DNA from: Stemphylium vesicarium
Lineage: Eukaryota; Ascomycota; Dothideomycetes; Pleosporales; Pleosporaceae
Reading direction: 5' to 3'
NCBI GenBank assembly: GCA_004380135.1
Contig: QXCR01000027.1
Span: 124,001 to 188,000 of the forward strand
Length of the DNA: 64,000 bases
Shown piece after piece: positions 10,897 to 21,925 of the stretch (its first letter is position 1; each line of letters starts with the position of its first letter). Made by a program: the position numbers and the translations under genes. Below the pieces are notes generated by a model. It did not search any database, was not told the DNA's origin, and was given only the letters and a program-made list of their open reading frames with translations.

Positions 10897-12458
10897 TCAA
10901 ACTTCCTCACGCAGGTTTTTTGGACATTGCGATGACGAGGAAATCGGGTGACTAGGAGCTGACGGGGTGGATTGAGCGCATGGGATCGTCGGGGTTGCAA
11001 GTGCGTGCGTCCTTGTCCGACTGTTGTTGTTGTCAAGATTATGAATGATGAAAACATTCCTCTGCAGTTTCCCACACACGTGGGCTGTGTGGGTAAAGTG
11101 TGCACGGGTTGGCGCTTCTAGAAGGCTAATGCTGCCCCGGTGGACACATCTACGAGGTGCAGCGAAGGGAGGCATGGCCTGGCGATTGGGTCCCTCGTGA
11201 TAGTAATCCGGGCTACGTGCCTGAGTAGGGGTAGTAGATCTGCACATGCGTTTCAATGGTGGCTGAATAGATGGCGCGGATGCACAAATGATTGCGGTGT
11301 GAATTTCGACTTGAGACCTATGTGTATACACATCAATCAGTTGCTGTCTTCTAAACACACTCCCGCAAGGCTTCACTTACCAGAAGATAATGTACCCGCC
11401 ATAGTATCGACCTTCTTCGCCGCTCTCCGCCCAGAGGTTTAGCGTCCAAAGCCACACCGCAGATGCAATCGGAATGAGCAAGCTTACAGCAAAAAAAGCC
11501 ACGACAGAGACTCGCTTTGCGGTCTCCATGCGAATCGAGAAGAGAACAGGCATATGTAAAAGCAGTATCACCACGTCCGTTCCAAGGTTCCAAGCGGCCT
11601 GCCAATAGAAGACCACTCTGAGGTCGAAGCAATGAGCGGCTCCTCCGTGCTCAAGTATGGCAGGTGAAAATGCGTACGAGGGGCTTTTCGGACCCTGGAA
11701 GGTGATAATGAAGATCTTCAGAGCACTGACGGCAGTGACAAGGATGATGGCGATTTGGACGATCTTGCGGAAAGTTCGTTGAGTCGCAAAACTAAGGTAG
11801 ACTAGTAGTATGACGATGGTGTTAGCATATGGTTTGATGTGGTATTTGGATCTTGTCGACCTACACAACAGTATCGGGAGCTTGATCAAGGTCATGATGG
11901 ATAGGTAGCCGATATGATACGAATGCCCTTTTTCTTGGTTAGGGCGAATCAAGTAATCAGCCGGTACTGGGTGCCTTACAGCTCACAGCGAATCCAAAGT
12001 TCCAGTACTTCATAAGTGCTTCTTTCTGTTCGGCAGTGGACTTCCTCAGTATATCAGTATGTTGTTTCAACGTGCTGTGGCGGAAAGTATGGCGTGGAAA
12101 GCTTACATCTGGCTCGAACGGTGCTAGAGCCCTGGTTCCTGTGCCGAAAAGCAGTTGGTAATAGTTGCATACGCATAATCCCCATGCGAATATCTGTCGC
12201 AAATCAGTGCTTGACTCCTTGGTATGTAGTAAACTACCTTACCACTGCGATAGCCATTATGTAGTCGCTTCCTTGGAGTCTCCCAACAATCCATCTCCGC
12301 GTGTATAGACTGATATCCAACTAGTACACGGGGAGGGGATCTAAAGCACAGTAGACGGACCGAATGGCGATGGCCAACGTCGAAGCCCTTGCGAGAGTGT
12401 ATTCGGTAATCTTAATTGTGGGCCGTAGATCATACGGAGTGAACATCTTGGCCCCCAT
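10897..12458 (-). CDS. Fungal rhodopsin-like (Pth11-type) integral membrane protein
   Basis: Seven exons keep phase and give 405 residues: 12361-12458, 12243-12309, 12107-12193, 11980-12040, 11865-11927, 11381-11801, 10897-11317. Introns are 49-66 bp. Joined, they read through helices with the usual family signposts: a basic RLYTRRW after helix 1, LLFGTGT in loop 2, LLFYLSFATQRTFR after helix 4, a Cys-containing loop leading to FYWQAAWNLGTDVVILLLHMP, and GGYIIFWSQVEIHTAIICASAP closing the membrane core. A hydrophilic Ser/Thr-rich tail of about 120 residues follows. Family members sit in the plasma membrane, and some (PTH11) act as receptors for surface cues, but most are uncharacterised. The first intron has a weak GTCCGT donor, so the extreme N-terminus is the least certain part. 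Confidence 0.85.
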
Positions 12459-14413
12459 GATGACCGGCTCCTATCAGAGGAAAAAGAAAAGAACAATTGA
12501 AGATGTATGATAAAATAGACGAAGAGAAAAGAGCCTTTAGGGACGAAAGAAGTGAAGATACGCCCTTGCGGGCAGGCGCCCGCTTGGAAGCCAGTGGTGA
12601 GCCTAGTTTTCCAGCTGGCGATAGATCCGTAACACTGGGATGCGTCTATGACTAGACAGGTATGAGGCACAGTTCGCGTTGATAAGTCGAGATGCCATGG
12701 CGCAACGACTAAGTAGAAGTTGGGGCGGGCATTTCTCGAGATTTGCAAATACCTCGAAACCACGTGCTCTAGACGCCGCACTTTGAGGCGTGTTGCACAC
12801 CCGTAGCAGATCGCGTCAGCCTTGTGAGACACAGATTTGCTGTGCAGATTGAGATGGCAGGGGAAAGTGCTACTCCCGGTACTATTGGTGGTTGCCTGAT
12901 CAATTTCTCGACAATGGCGGTAATCTCCCAGTGGTCCGCGGAGTTGATGTACAGGAGATGTACTTGCCCTCCCTTGGTATTCTTTCCAGTCCCGTATTAA
13001 ATCCGCTCTGGACAGACACTTGATTGATCAGGTTATGCACACGATAAGCATGTACTGGTGTGAGAAAGATCCGAACCAACCGGAACGCTATCCGCGTTGG
13101 TGATGCGTAGTCATCGAGGGCCTTGAATTAGAGAATCCTAGAAGTGGCGTACGACCAAGAGTCGATACTGCAGTCCCTTCCTCGGATATGTTTCCTCGGA
13201 TTATTCACGACTTGAAATGTTAAGAGCTAGTCGACGATCAATTGTGTCACGTCTCTCTTGCGAACGATACTGGACATTGCGGCCACGCGCCCTAAGCGAA
13301 AGAAGCAAGCGTGAGCTTAATGGCCTGAGGAGAGAGGCATGGTGCGTCGTTTTCTGCCAAAAACAATTATCCCCGACTAGTCCTGTGTTGGTGTCCGCCA
13401 GTGCGATACCAGTCACCCCACGCAGGCATCTGGTAGCTGACTGGACGATGAAGGGCGATGCGGGGATCCCGGAACATTGCATGAAAATCAATAGAAAATT
13501 CCATGTCCACGAGACTGGTCTCTTTTTCCGAGGCTTCGCACCCTTGTCATCTGGACACGATCTTCGAGTGTCGATCCTGAAGGGACGTGTTGGCAGGCGA
13601 TTATCGCGAGGCTGTGTCGAAGGTCCCAGAACACTGAGCCATCTCGCTGGAGTGACGACATGGAGATTCGACGACAGGGGGTGTGGACAATAGGCGAGAG
13701 TGTGATGGTCACGGACGCGTTACATTTTCACGAGCTGGGTGCCAATGGGTCACATCCGTGCGTCATTGTATGGAGATGCGAGCAGACACTGCTGTCGAAT
13801 AAAATATATCTGCGACACACCCAGGCAGCGAGTGTCGTCAGCTTCCTTTGGTAAGAAAAAGGAGTGGGACTGCAAGAGAGCTGGAGGTCAAGCTGCAACG
13901 ATGCCCACGGCGCATACGAGGCCGTGGTGGTTGGGCGATGACTGGCGCCATTGGAGGTAGCGTGAACAGGAAGATGAGCTAAGGGGTGTGTGTGCCTGGG
14001 GGTCTAAAACGCTCAGGGTCTGCGCATACGTCAGCCCCACGTGATGATCAACATTGGGAGCAGGAGCAATGATGGAAATCACCATGCGCTTGCTGCCCAG
14101 CGCTTCACTTCCAAGTTTGACTCCTCCAACGCGCTCACGTCTCAGTATTGAAAGCGCAGCCATCCCGAATTGTTGCCTGTTCCGAGCTAGCTGTGTTGCG
14201 TGCAGAAAGACTCGTGCCCTGCTGTTGATTAATGGTCAAGGGTGTATCCCACTCGGCAACTTCCTTGAAAGCGACAACCACCACCGCGTGACGACAGAAG
14301 CACAGCTTTCCAGACCATAGGCCCGATTCGCGACAAGTCGTATAGAGTGCAGCGCGCTCCCATACCTGGGTATCCTACAGCTACACCACCTGGACGCCGT
14401 CAGATTCCTCACC
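12459..14413. other. Intergenic 1.95 kb, nothing recognised
   Basis: The stretch lies between two divergently transcribed genes and should contain both promoters. A palindromic CACGTG occurs at 14038-14043. Several open frames exist (12341-12832 minus, 13217-13693 plus) but they show random-looking composition, no domain and no sensible splice structure. I saw no transposon ends or tRNA. Confidence 0.4.
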
Positions 14414-15502
14414 ATGAACGCGACCGAGAACGCAGCCCCGGCCGCCCAGCAGCCCAACCCGCCCGCATCCGCCTCGACGGTTTCGCGCGAAGCCAAGTCT
14501 GCAGACAGCAACAGCATCCTGGGCAAGGGAAAGAAGCTGTTCGGACTGGGGAAAAAGAAGGGAGGAGAGGCGGATAAACAGTCACCAGAGCCGGCGGGCG
14601 CGACTGCGACATCGACCACGGGCGCACCGACACTGCTCCCCTCCCCTCCCATGTCCCCTCCAGAGCAGAGGGCGTCACCGCGAGGCAGCCCGCGCATGCT
14701 GCCCGTCGGCGCATCGCCTAGTCGTCGCATCCGCTCTACATCGCCTGGTCTCCACAGCCCAGCGTCGTCGCTCATCTTCGAGCGCAACGTGCAAGAGCCT
14801 GAACCCTCGGTCGATGTCCCCGCACACATCAAGACGGAAGACCACATACCACCCGCCCTGGATGCGACGTCATTGGCCATCACCGACAACCACCTCAACC
14901 CCGATGAGGTCGAGATTGTAACGCACACGGCGCATCAGCCAGCCGCCGTCGCAGTCGCAGGCAGCATGACTGATTCCATCCACTCGCCTCCCCTGCCGCG
15001 CGAGGAGTCGGCGGCCTCGAGCCATTTCGATGTGTCAGATGCAGTGGCGCCCGGCTACGGCTCACTGGATACCACGGACCCACGTCGCCTGAGCTTTATT
15101 TCCTTCGCAGATGTGGTCCAGGCCGAACACGTCGAGCACGACAGGCAGGAGGTTTTGGGCGCAACGTCGGGCGAGGCTCTGCAGTTCATGAGCCTCTCGT
15201 CGACAGCCAACCGCTCGCCCTCGCCAGTAAGGTCGGTAGCGTCTTCGCCCCCAACCACAAGCGGCGCCGCTTCCCCCAAGCCCACCGACCTAGCACGCAC
15301 ACGGTCTCCCACCAGCCCCACGTCCCCTATAGTCCTCGGCAGCCAAAACCCAACATCAGGCGAGGAACTACCCGTACAGATTGAGACGATGCGACAGGCA
15401 CTACGCAAAACCCACTCTGGCGATCTGAGCGGTGCGCGGTCCCAGCCATTGAGTGCTGTGAGTCTGGAGGATAGCGCGGCTGACAAGCCCCCTTTCAAGT
15501 GA
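14414..15502 (+). CDS. Disordered Ser/Pro-rich protein, unknown function
   Basis: An uninterrupted frame of 362 codons starts at an ATG in good context (CACCATGAAC). Composition is heavily Ser, Pro, Ala and Thr, with many SP/TP sites, so most of the protein should be disordered and a candidate for proline-directed phosphorylation. Two parts look more constrained: a basic patch near residues 36-53 (KGKKLFGLGKKKGG) and a segment near 220-240 (RRLSFISFADVVQAEH), whose pattern suggests a short helix or docking motif. There is no enzyme domain, signal peptide or membrane helix. Strong third-position C/G bias supports real coding. I do not recognise a named family. It is followed by the Ras-GAP gene on the same strand about 1 kb downstream. 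Confidence 0.75.
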   Translation: MNATENAAPAAQQPNPPASASTVSREAKSADSNSILGKGKKLFGLGKKKGGEADKQSPEPAGATATSTTGAPTLLPSPPMSPPEQRASPRGSPRMLPVGASPSRRIRSTSPGLHSPASSLIFERNVQEPEPSVDVPAHIKTEDHIPPALDATSLAITDNHLNPDEVEIVTHTAHQPAAVAVAGSMTDSIHSPPLPREESAASSHFDVSDAVAPGYGSLDTTDPRRLSFISFADVVQAEHVEHDRQEVLGATSGEALQFMSLSSTANRSPSPVRSVASSPPTTSGAASPKPTDLARTRSPTSPTSPIVLGSQNPTSGEELPVQIETMRQALRKTHSGDLSGARSQPLSAVSLEDSAADKPPFK

Positions 15503-16493
15503 GGGCGCATTTAGGGGCATACGAGTAGAAGCTGCATGAATGCAGTGAGACGAAGATTCCTTTTCATTTCTTTGATAGCAGTACTTGGGAGCTTATAGGC
15601 AGGCTGTGGAGCTTATTGGTTGGTTCAGATATCCATACGGCGATGTTTTCAAGGGCTGGGGTTTATTTTCTGGCTGAGACGCACGACGACGGGGCTATGA
15701 TTTGATGCGCCCTTATATGCGTTGCTACTATTCGACACCAATTCTATGCACTTATCTTTGTTTGCACTGATGTCTACTGCATGCGTGTTGCGGAAAGGAT
15801 GCTGCTGATAGCCGTTGTTCCTGGTCGTTGATATGATGTGATCAGCGGCCGCGTGCCTTGGACGTCTTGTCCCTTGCAGCACCGATGGACGGTGGCAAGG
15901 TCCCAACAGCGAGGTCGCTTGCAGGCTGGCGTATCCCATTCGACTCGCTAGACTCTCGGGCGGACATGGGGTTCCTGCGATGCGCGTGAGGGTGTGTTGC
16001 AGTGGCAGCTGTGAGGTCGTCCGGGGAGCTGCAGATAGATGAGCAATCAGGCACAGGCACGCTGGGCATCAAAGCGCATCAGCAACAGCAACCTCAGTCA
16101 TGTTGGACACGTTTGCCGCCATTGCAGTTAACGGCGAAACAGCGACACATAGCCAGCAAAAACAGCAGCAAAGTCCTTCTCGCGCCAATTCGGCGGATTA
16201 ATTTAGGCGATTTGACATAGGACCGCCAAGCGCAGTCCTTAGTCCTGCAGCAGGACATCGAAGCTCGCTAGGGTCCAGCAGTGGGCCTCAAACCTCACCT
16301 GGGGCACGTACTACTGTCCATTTTGCCCGCGCAACGAGGCATGCGATGCGCCCTACGAAACCGATAGCCAACCTCGCTGCGCCCTCGACCCTCGTGCCCG
16401 TCGCACTGCCAGCGCCCCGGGTACCTGCTGCAAGAGCTGGGCCGCCTGTCGTGTGTCAATGAACAGCATCAGGCACAGCAGCGGTCCGCACCC
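15503..16493. other. Intergenic and probable leader of the Ras-GAP gene
   Basis: The first half is the 3' flank of the 14414 gene, with no supported feature. From 16100 a forward frame looks coding (it starts MLDTFAAIAVNG and runs on in Ser/Pro/Gln-rich sequence) except for a TAA at 16199-16201. Close to 16430-16475 a GT-AG interval of 46 bp would bring that frame into phase with the Ras-GAP frame at 16494. This may be the real N-terminus of that gene, interrupted by a stop or by a feature I cannot resolve. Confidence 0.45.
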
Positions 16494-19400
16494 ATGGACC
16501 AGCAAAGACGAAACCGGCGGGAGGTGAGCGCCATCGAGGCTGCCCAGGGAGCCTTTGGCCACGAGAGGCCGCGGGATGACCGCAAGGGAACCACCATCCG
16601 CACCGTTACGCCCGACGAGCCCTCGATACCCGAAGACGGCGTCCCCAGCGAGCACTTCTCCCCACCCAACAGCCCCCGCTCCCACAATAGCCACGTCTCC
16701 TCGCGCACTGGCAATCCGCGCTCCTTTGTCGCCCGCGCCTCGAGCGACTCCGACTACCGCAATGCGCGAGAGCCAGCTCGGCCGCGCACCAGGACGCTGG
16801 AGGAGAGGAGCACGCGGGAACGGTCGCCGTCGAGTGTCTTTGGCACCGGCCGCCATCGTATCGGCTCCGTCGCCAGCTCGCAGTCCAACTACCAGAGTCT
16901 CGAGGAGTCGGTTGTGACTTCCATAGGCCACATCTCCACCATCTCCCCACCTTCCCAGCCGCCCCCGCCCCGAACATCCAGCACCAACAGCCGCGGCCGC
17001 CTGTTGAAGCAGCAGCAGCAGCAACACCAGCCGCGCGCCTCCTCGCCCATGACCTCGCCCACCAGCGTGCCGCCCGAATCATGGGTCTCGCCCGTGCCAG
17101 CCTCGGATGCGAAGAAGCTCAAGGCCCTTATGCGCTCCACGTGCGGCAAGATGCAGGGTCTGTTGGCATTCCGGAGGGGCGAGCAGAACCCCTGGGGTCT
17201 CTCGTACTGCTACATCAACGACGAGGCCGGCAGTCTGGTCTACGAGCCCAAGAACGACACATCCTATACCCGCACCCTGATACCAGATCTGCGGGGCTGC
17301 CACGTGAAGAGCGATTACGATGGGGAAGCTTACACGGCGTACATACATGTCGTGGTGCACAACTCCAAGCTGGAGGTCCATCTGCGCCCGCCAACCCAGG
17401 AGGAGTTTGACTCGTGGTTTGCGGCCCTCTTGTGCTGGTCGCCCATGCGTCCAAAGGGCATACAGAACAGAATGGCGAAACCCCAAGCTCCCGTCATGAT
17501 AGAGCGCCGACTGACCGACAGCAGACGACACTCCGAGGTGTCGCTGCTAAAAGAGTCGCCCAAGAAAGAAGCGCCCATTATAAAAGTCGGCAAGATGATC
17601 TACTGGGACACAAGTGTAACATACAGCAACACAGGCACCCCCAAAGGCAACGGACCCGCAGGCCGACCACAAGCGTACCGAGTGCAGAGCCACGGATCCC
17701 GCCGATGGAGAAGAGTATCGTGCACACTCCGCGAGAACGGAGAGCTCAAGCTATACTCTGACACCGACGTCACCCTCGTTTCTACCATCCAGCTTTCCCA
17801 ACTCTCGCGCTGCGCCGTCCAGAGATTGGATCCTTCTGTTCTGGATAACGAGTTTTGCATTGCCATATATCCCCAGTACACCGCCGCTTCCTCTTCTGCG
17901 TTAGCAATATTGCGGCCTATATTCCTATCACTCGAGTCGCGCGTCCTGTATGAGGTTTGGATAGTCTTGTTACGCGCATTTACCGTCCCGCAACTGTACG
18001 GGCCGAAATCAGATGCTATGAGCGAGGAAGGAACTCTGTCCCCCACCTTCGGCACGCAAGACATGTTTCGCATGGAAAAGTCATTATTCGTGCGAGTCAT
18101 CGAGGCCAAGCTGATACCGCCTGTCAGCCCGAAAGTTGCCGACAGCAACGGTACCACCCCAATAAGGCCTTCTTCATCTGCTACGACGAACCCCGGAGGA
18201 TATCTCGTGGAGCTACTGCTGGACGGAGAGACGCGCGCCCGGACCATGGTTAAGAACGAAGGCAACAATCCGTTCTGGAGAGAAGAGTTTGAGTTCCTAG
18301 ATCTGCCAGCGCTACACACAGCATCACTGCTACTGAAGAAGCGACCACCAAGCTACACGCGCAACGAGAAGAGCGTCTTCGATTCGTCCGTGAGCGCAGA
18401 CCCATATGTCTCCGAAGGTGGATACGCTGGCATATCCTTTGATCAGACACTAGGGAAGACAGACATATACCTTGACGATCTCGGTCCGAACCAAGAGATG
18501 GAAAAGTGGTGGCCACTCATAAACATGTATGGTAACAGTGTCGGCGAGGTTCTCGTAAAGGTCAGCAGCGAGGAATGCGCAATTCTCATGGCTCGCGACT
18601 ACTACCCTCTCTCCGAGCTTCTCCACAGGTTCTCCAACGGAATAACACTACAGATCGCCCAGATGATTCCGAACGAACTCAGGAGGCTGTCCGAGTATCT
18701 TCTGAACATCTTCCAGGTTTCCGGAGCAGCAGTCGACTGGATATGTGCACTCGTCGAGGAGGAGATCGATGGCACCCTCAAAGAGTCACCAGCAAGTCGC
18801 TTACGATTCAGCAAGAGATTGGGTTCAAGTGAATCGAACGAGTCGCCAATGAATGCTTTTGGGTCTGCAAGCGATCGAGAGCTCTTTGTACGAGACATGG
18901 GCAACAACGCTAAATTGGAGGCCAACCTACTCTTCCGCGGCAACACGCTCTTGACAAAGTCTCTGGACCTGCACATGAGGCGCCTAGGCAAAGAGTATCT
19001 CGAGGAGACACTGAGTGAAAAGTTGAGGGAGATTAATGACAAAGATCCTGAATGCGAGGTAGATCCGAACAAGGTCACCTCGCAGCACGAGCTGGATCGC
19101 AATTGGCGGAGGCTGATCAACTGCACCGAAGAGGTTTGGCGGGCCATATACAACTCGGTCTCACGGTGTCCGCAAGAACTGAGGTTGATATTCAGACACA
19201 TTCGAGCCTGCGCTGATGACCGCTATGGGGACTATTTGCGGACGGTACAGTATAGCAGTGTGTCCGGCTTCCTGTTCCTGCGCTTCTTTGTTCCAGCAGT
19301 TCTGAACCCCAAACTCTTTGGTTTGCTGAAAGGTATGAAAATTCCAGCCATCTTACATCACCGGTCGCTAACAGGGACGTTCAGATCATCCCAAGGTAAA

Positions 19401-20850
19401 AGCTCGGAGGACGTTCACTCTCATCGCCAAGTCTCTGCAAGGTCTGGCCAACATGTCTTCCTTCGGGACCAAAGAAGCGTGGATGGAACCCATGAATGCA
19501 TTCCTCACCACACATCGGCAAGAATTCAAGAAGTATCTGGATGATATCTGCTCGATATCGACCACATCACAGCCTGCGCCACCAATACCACCATCGTATA
19601 GCACTCCGATTGCGATCCTTCACCGGTTGCCGCCCACTTTCAAAGAAGGCTTCCCATCTTTGCCGTATCTTATCGACCACTCGCGCAACTTTGCAATGTT
19701 GGTTAACCTCTGGTTGGACAATACCCAGAAGAGCGCGCCGGATATTCAAGCGACTGACGGCGATCTCTTACGCTTCCATAACATTTGCTTGTCTCTTAGC
19801 GAGCGCACCAAGGATTGCCTGAACCGCGCTGAGCCGGCTGAACGACCATCGTCATCATTGAGCGTGAAATGGGAAGAGCTAGTTGAACAACTACAAGGCG
19901 CTCAGATTGACACATCACGGGGCGCAGCGACAAGAAACCGGGGCCCGATACTAGAAGAAGAGTTTGAGGAATCCCCTCTCTCCCCTAACAATGGCGAAGA
20001 ATACTCATCTTCATCAACAAGTACACCAATCACGATGCAGCCTGCACCACGATCGCGACATCAGCAAAATACAAGCATCTCGGCATCGCAAAGCTCATTG
20101 AAGAGCAACAGCTCCACCACGATCTCTTATACCAACCCCTTCGCTAAGAAGCAATGGTCAGGCCAGTATGCACCATCTCCTCATGACTCTATAGGTGCTT
20201 CGCAATCAGCGTCTGCATCAGCGAGCGCATCAGCTTCAGCAGCGGAGGATACTCCCCCTGGATCTAGCGATGGTCTCCATATGGCTCCCGCGCCCGCCTA
20301 CCCACAGGCTCTCACAACGACAACGACGACCACCATCTCAACGTCCACTTCGACACAGTCCTTCAACTACAGCAATCCGAACTCTCATCCCAACAATCAA
20401 AGATCAGCTACAGTGTCATCCAACTCCCTTGTCGGTCGACCACCACGTTCAGCTGGGGGTCAGAGTATGGAAGGTAGTGACAACGGCAGCATCGCAGAAG
20501 AAGAGTACACAACTGCTTTGCCTGCATTCTCAGAAAAGACAATTAAGGAGAAGAAAGAGCGCGGCTTTCGAGGTGTCCTTCCTTTCCAACGCAAAGGTAA
20601 ACGCAAAGACAAAGACAAGGATAAGGACAAAGAGAAAGACAAGGACAAGGAAAGGGACAAGGAGAACCGTAAAGACAAGGGCAAAGATAAGGATCGCAAC
20701 CAAGACCGCAGCCCCGAGCGCGGTGCCAGCGGTCTGGCTGGATACGGCGGCGGCAGCGGAGACATGAGCAACATCACCTCTGGGCTTCGAGGAAAAGCCC
20801 TGGGTCGAGGCGAAGAAAGAGAGCGCGGCGAGCGTGACGAAGAGTTCTGA
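16494..20850 (+). CDS. Ras-family GTPase-activating protein with PH and C2 regions (BUD2/CLA2-like)
   Basis: Exons 16494-19332 and 19385-20850 join across a 52-bp intron to give 1434 residues. After a disordered N-terminus with a short Gln run (near 173-178), residues 200-500 hold PH-like sequence in two parts. Residues about 525-640 form a C2 domain (SLFVRVIEAKL ... NPFWREEFEF). The RasGAP domain spans about 810-1000, opening with FRGNTLLTKSLD and carrying the family signature FLFLRFFVPAVLNPKLFG, whose end is split by the intron. The tail is Ser/Thr-rich and includes a Lys/Asp block (about 1350-1385). The domain order matches fungal BUD2-type GAPs, which stimulate GTP hydrolysis by the Rsr1/Bud1 GTPase and help to set growth polarity. 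ATG 16494 is the first ATG in the intact frame, and the true start may lie upstream (see 15503-16493). Confidence 0.9.
20598..20700 (+). repeat. Lys/Asp-rich low-complexity tract inside the Ras-GAP tail
   Basis: Imperfect repeats of an AARGACAARGAC-like unit encode alternating Lys, Asp and Glu. Such tracts are prone to length change between strains. The tract lies after the catalytic domain, so variation would probably be tolerated. A basic/acidic stretch of this kind could contact phospholipid or fold as a single charged helix; that is inference. Confidence 0.8.
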
Positions 20851-21925
20851 CTACATGGTTGGTTCAACGGCGACAGCCCCAAAACGCTAGTCAAGCGTGA
20901 GATCAAGAGACGCAAGAGTGCGGGCGAATTGTTGGAGAAGACCAATCCAGCTTGATGATGCAGTCACCGACATGAAGCCCGTCGCATTCTCGCCACCATT
21001 CGTCAACATCGATAGCGCCTTGTCAACCACCGTGCCCCTGTCTATTCTCTGCTGAGTAGGAACGCGATTCCAAGGGAACCACATCGTTTCGGGTGGAAAT
21101 ATATGATCACTGTCGGTCACATTCCACGTCACACTGAAAGGGGAAAAGGACAAAGGGGAAAGCACCATCTCTTTCCATATTGGGCATCATCATCGTCACC
21201 AACTAGGGAGGCTGCACTGGCTTTGTGTATTCCCGTGCTCCCAGCCATCCTTGGAATACCTCCATTTTTCTGATTGGGTCGGATGGGATTGGTTTGGATA
21301 TCCTCGTCCTTGTCCCAATCAAAATCTCGTGTTTTTTGTGTTTGTGTGTTTTTTACCCCCACTGGCGCGTTAGAGCGATGAATCCTGCCTTTTTTGCTTG
21401 TTCTGTTTTTAAACCTGTTTTCGGGCCAGAACGGGTGGTTTTTGTTTTCCATGTTGCTGTTTTTGTTCTGTTTTTTGCACCTGGCGAGCGGGCGAGCGGG
21501 GGTTGCATGTCCTTTATGTTGGGGGTTCCATCTTTTTGGTTGTAGGGATGAGAAGATGAATCAAGGAAGGGGCCATCACGACGGATGAGGAGGGTCAGGC
21601 TTGGAAAGGTAGGGAGGGAGGGATGGTAGGAGAGGCTGGAGGGCGAAGCGGAGTGGGTGTTGCGGGGGCATTTGTTTGATAGATAGCGTTTTGATTCTAT
21701 TTTGGGGGGTTTAGAAAGTCGCGTAGTTAATGTACGTAGGCTGCATATATACATTTACATCATGAACTGTTCATACAACGGCCTCTTAGTCCGGTGACAT
21801 GACTGAATAGGATAGTAATTATTCATGTCTCACCCGAAAACTAAACAGATATACGAACGTGTCTTTTGACAAATTCATTCATCATGATATCATCTTATCT
21901 GCAATAATACCTTCTGACCACCAAC
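20851..21925. other. Intergenic between convergent genes, nothing recognised
   Basis: This is the 3' flank of both the Ras-GAP gene (plus) and the cyclophilin gene (minus). The part from about 21280 to 21540 is T- and G-rich on the plus strand, with runs of T of up to six or more, which fits 3' processing signals. No coding frame is convincing on either strand. Confidence 0.45.

Noticed and set aside
2106..12458. A secondary-metabolite cluster (exporter, oxygenase, receptor)
   Set aside because: There is no PKS, NRPS, terpene synthase, P450 or pathway regulator nearby; the three genes are better treated as independent accessory genes.
12341..12832. Minus-strand open frame of 163 codons
   Set aside because: It overlaps the first exon of the rhodopsin-like gene in a different frame and shows no coding character.
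13217..13693. Forward open frame of 158 codons
   Set aside because: No codon bias, no domain, and Arg/Ser/Leu-rich random-like composition in an otherwise empty intergenic region.
14236..14928. Minus-strand open frame of 230 codons
   Set aside because: Antisense shadow of the 14414 gene, with no domain or splice support.
16353..17027. Minus-strand open frame of 224 codons
   Set aside because: Antisense to the Ser/Pro-rich N-terminus of the Ras-GAP; its Gly/Ala/Arg-rich composition mirrors the sense codons.
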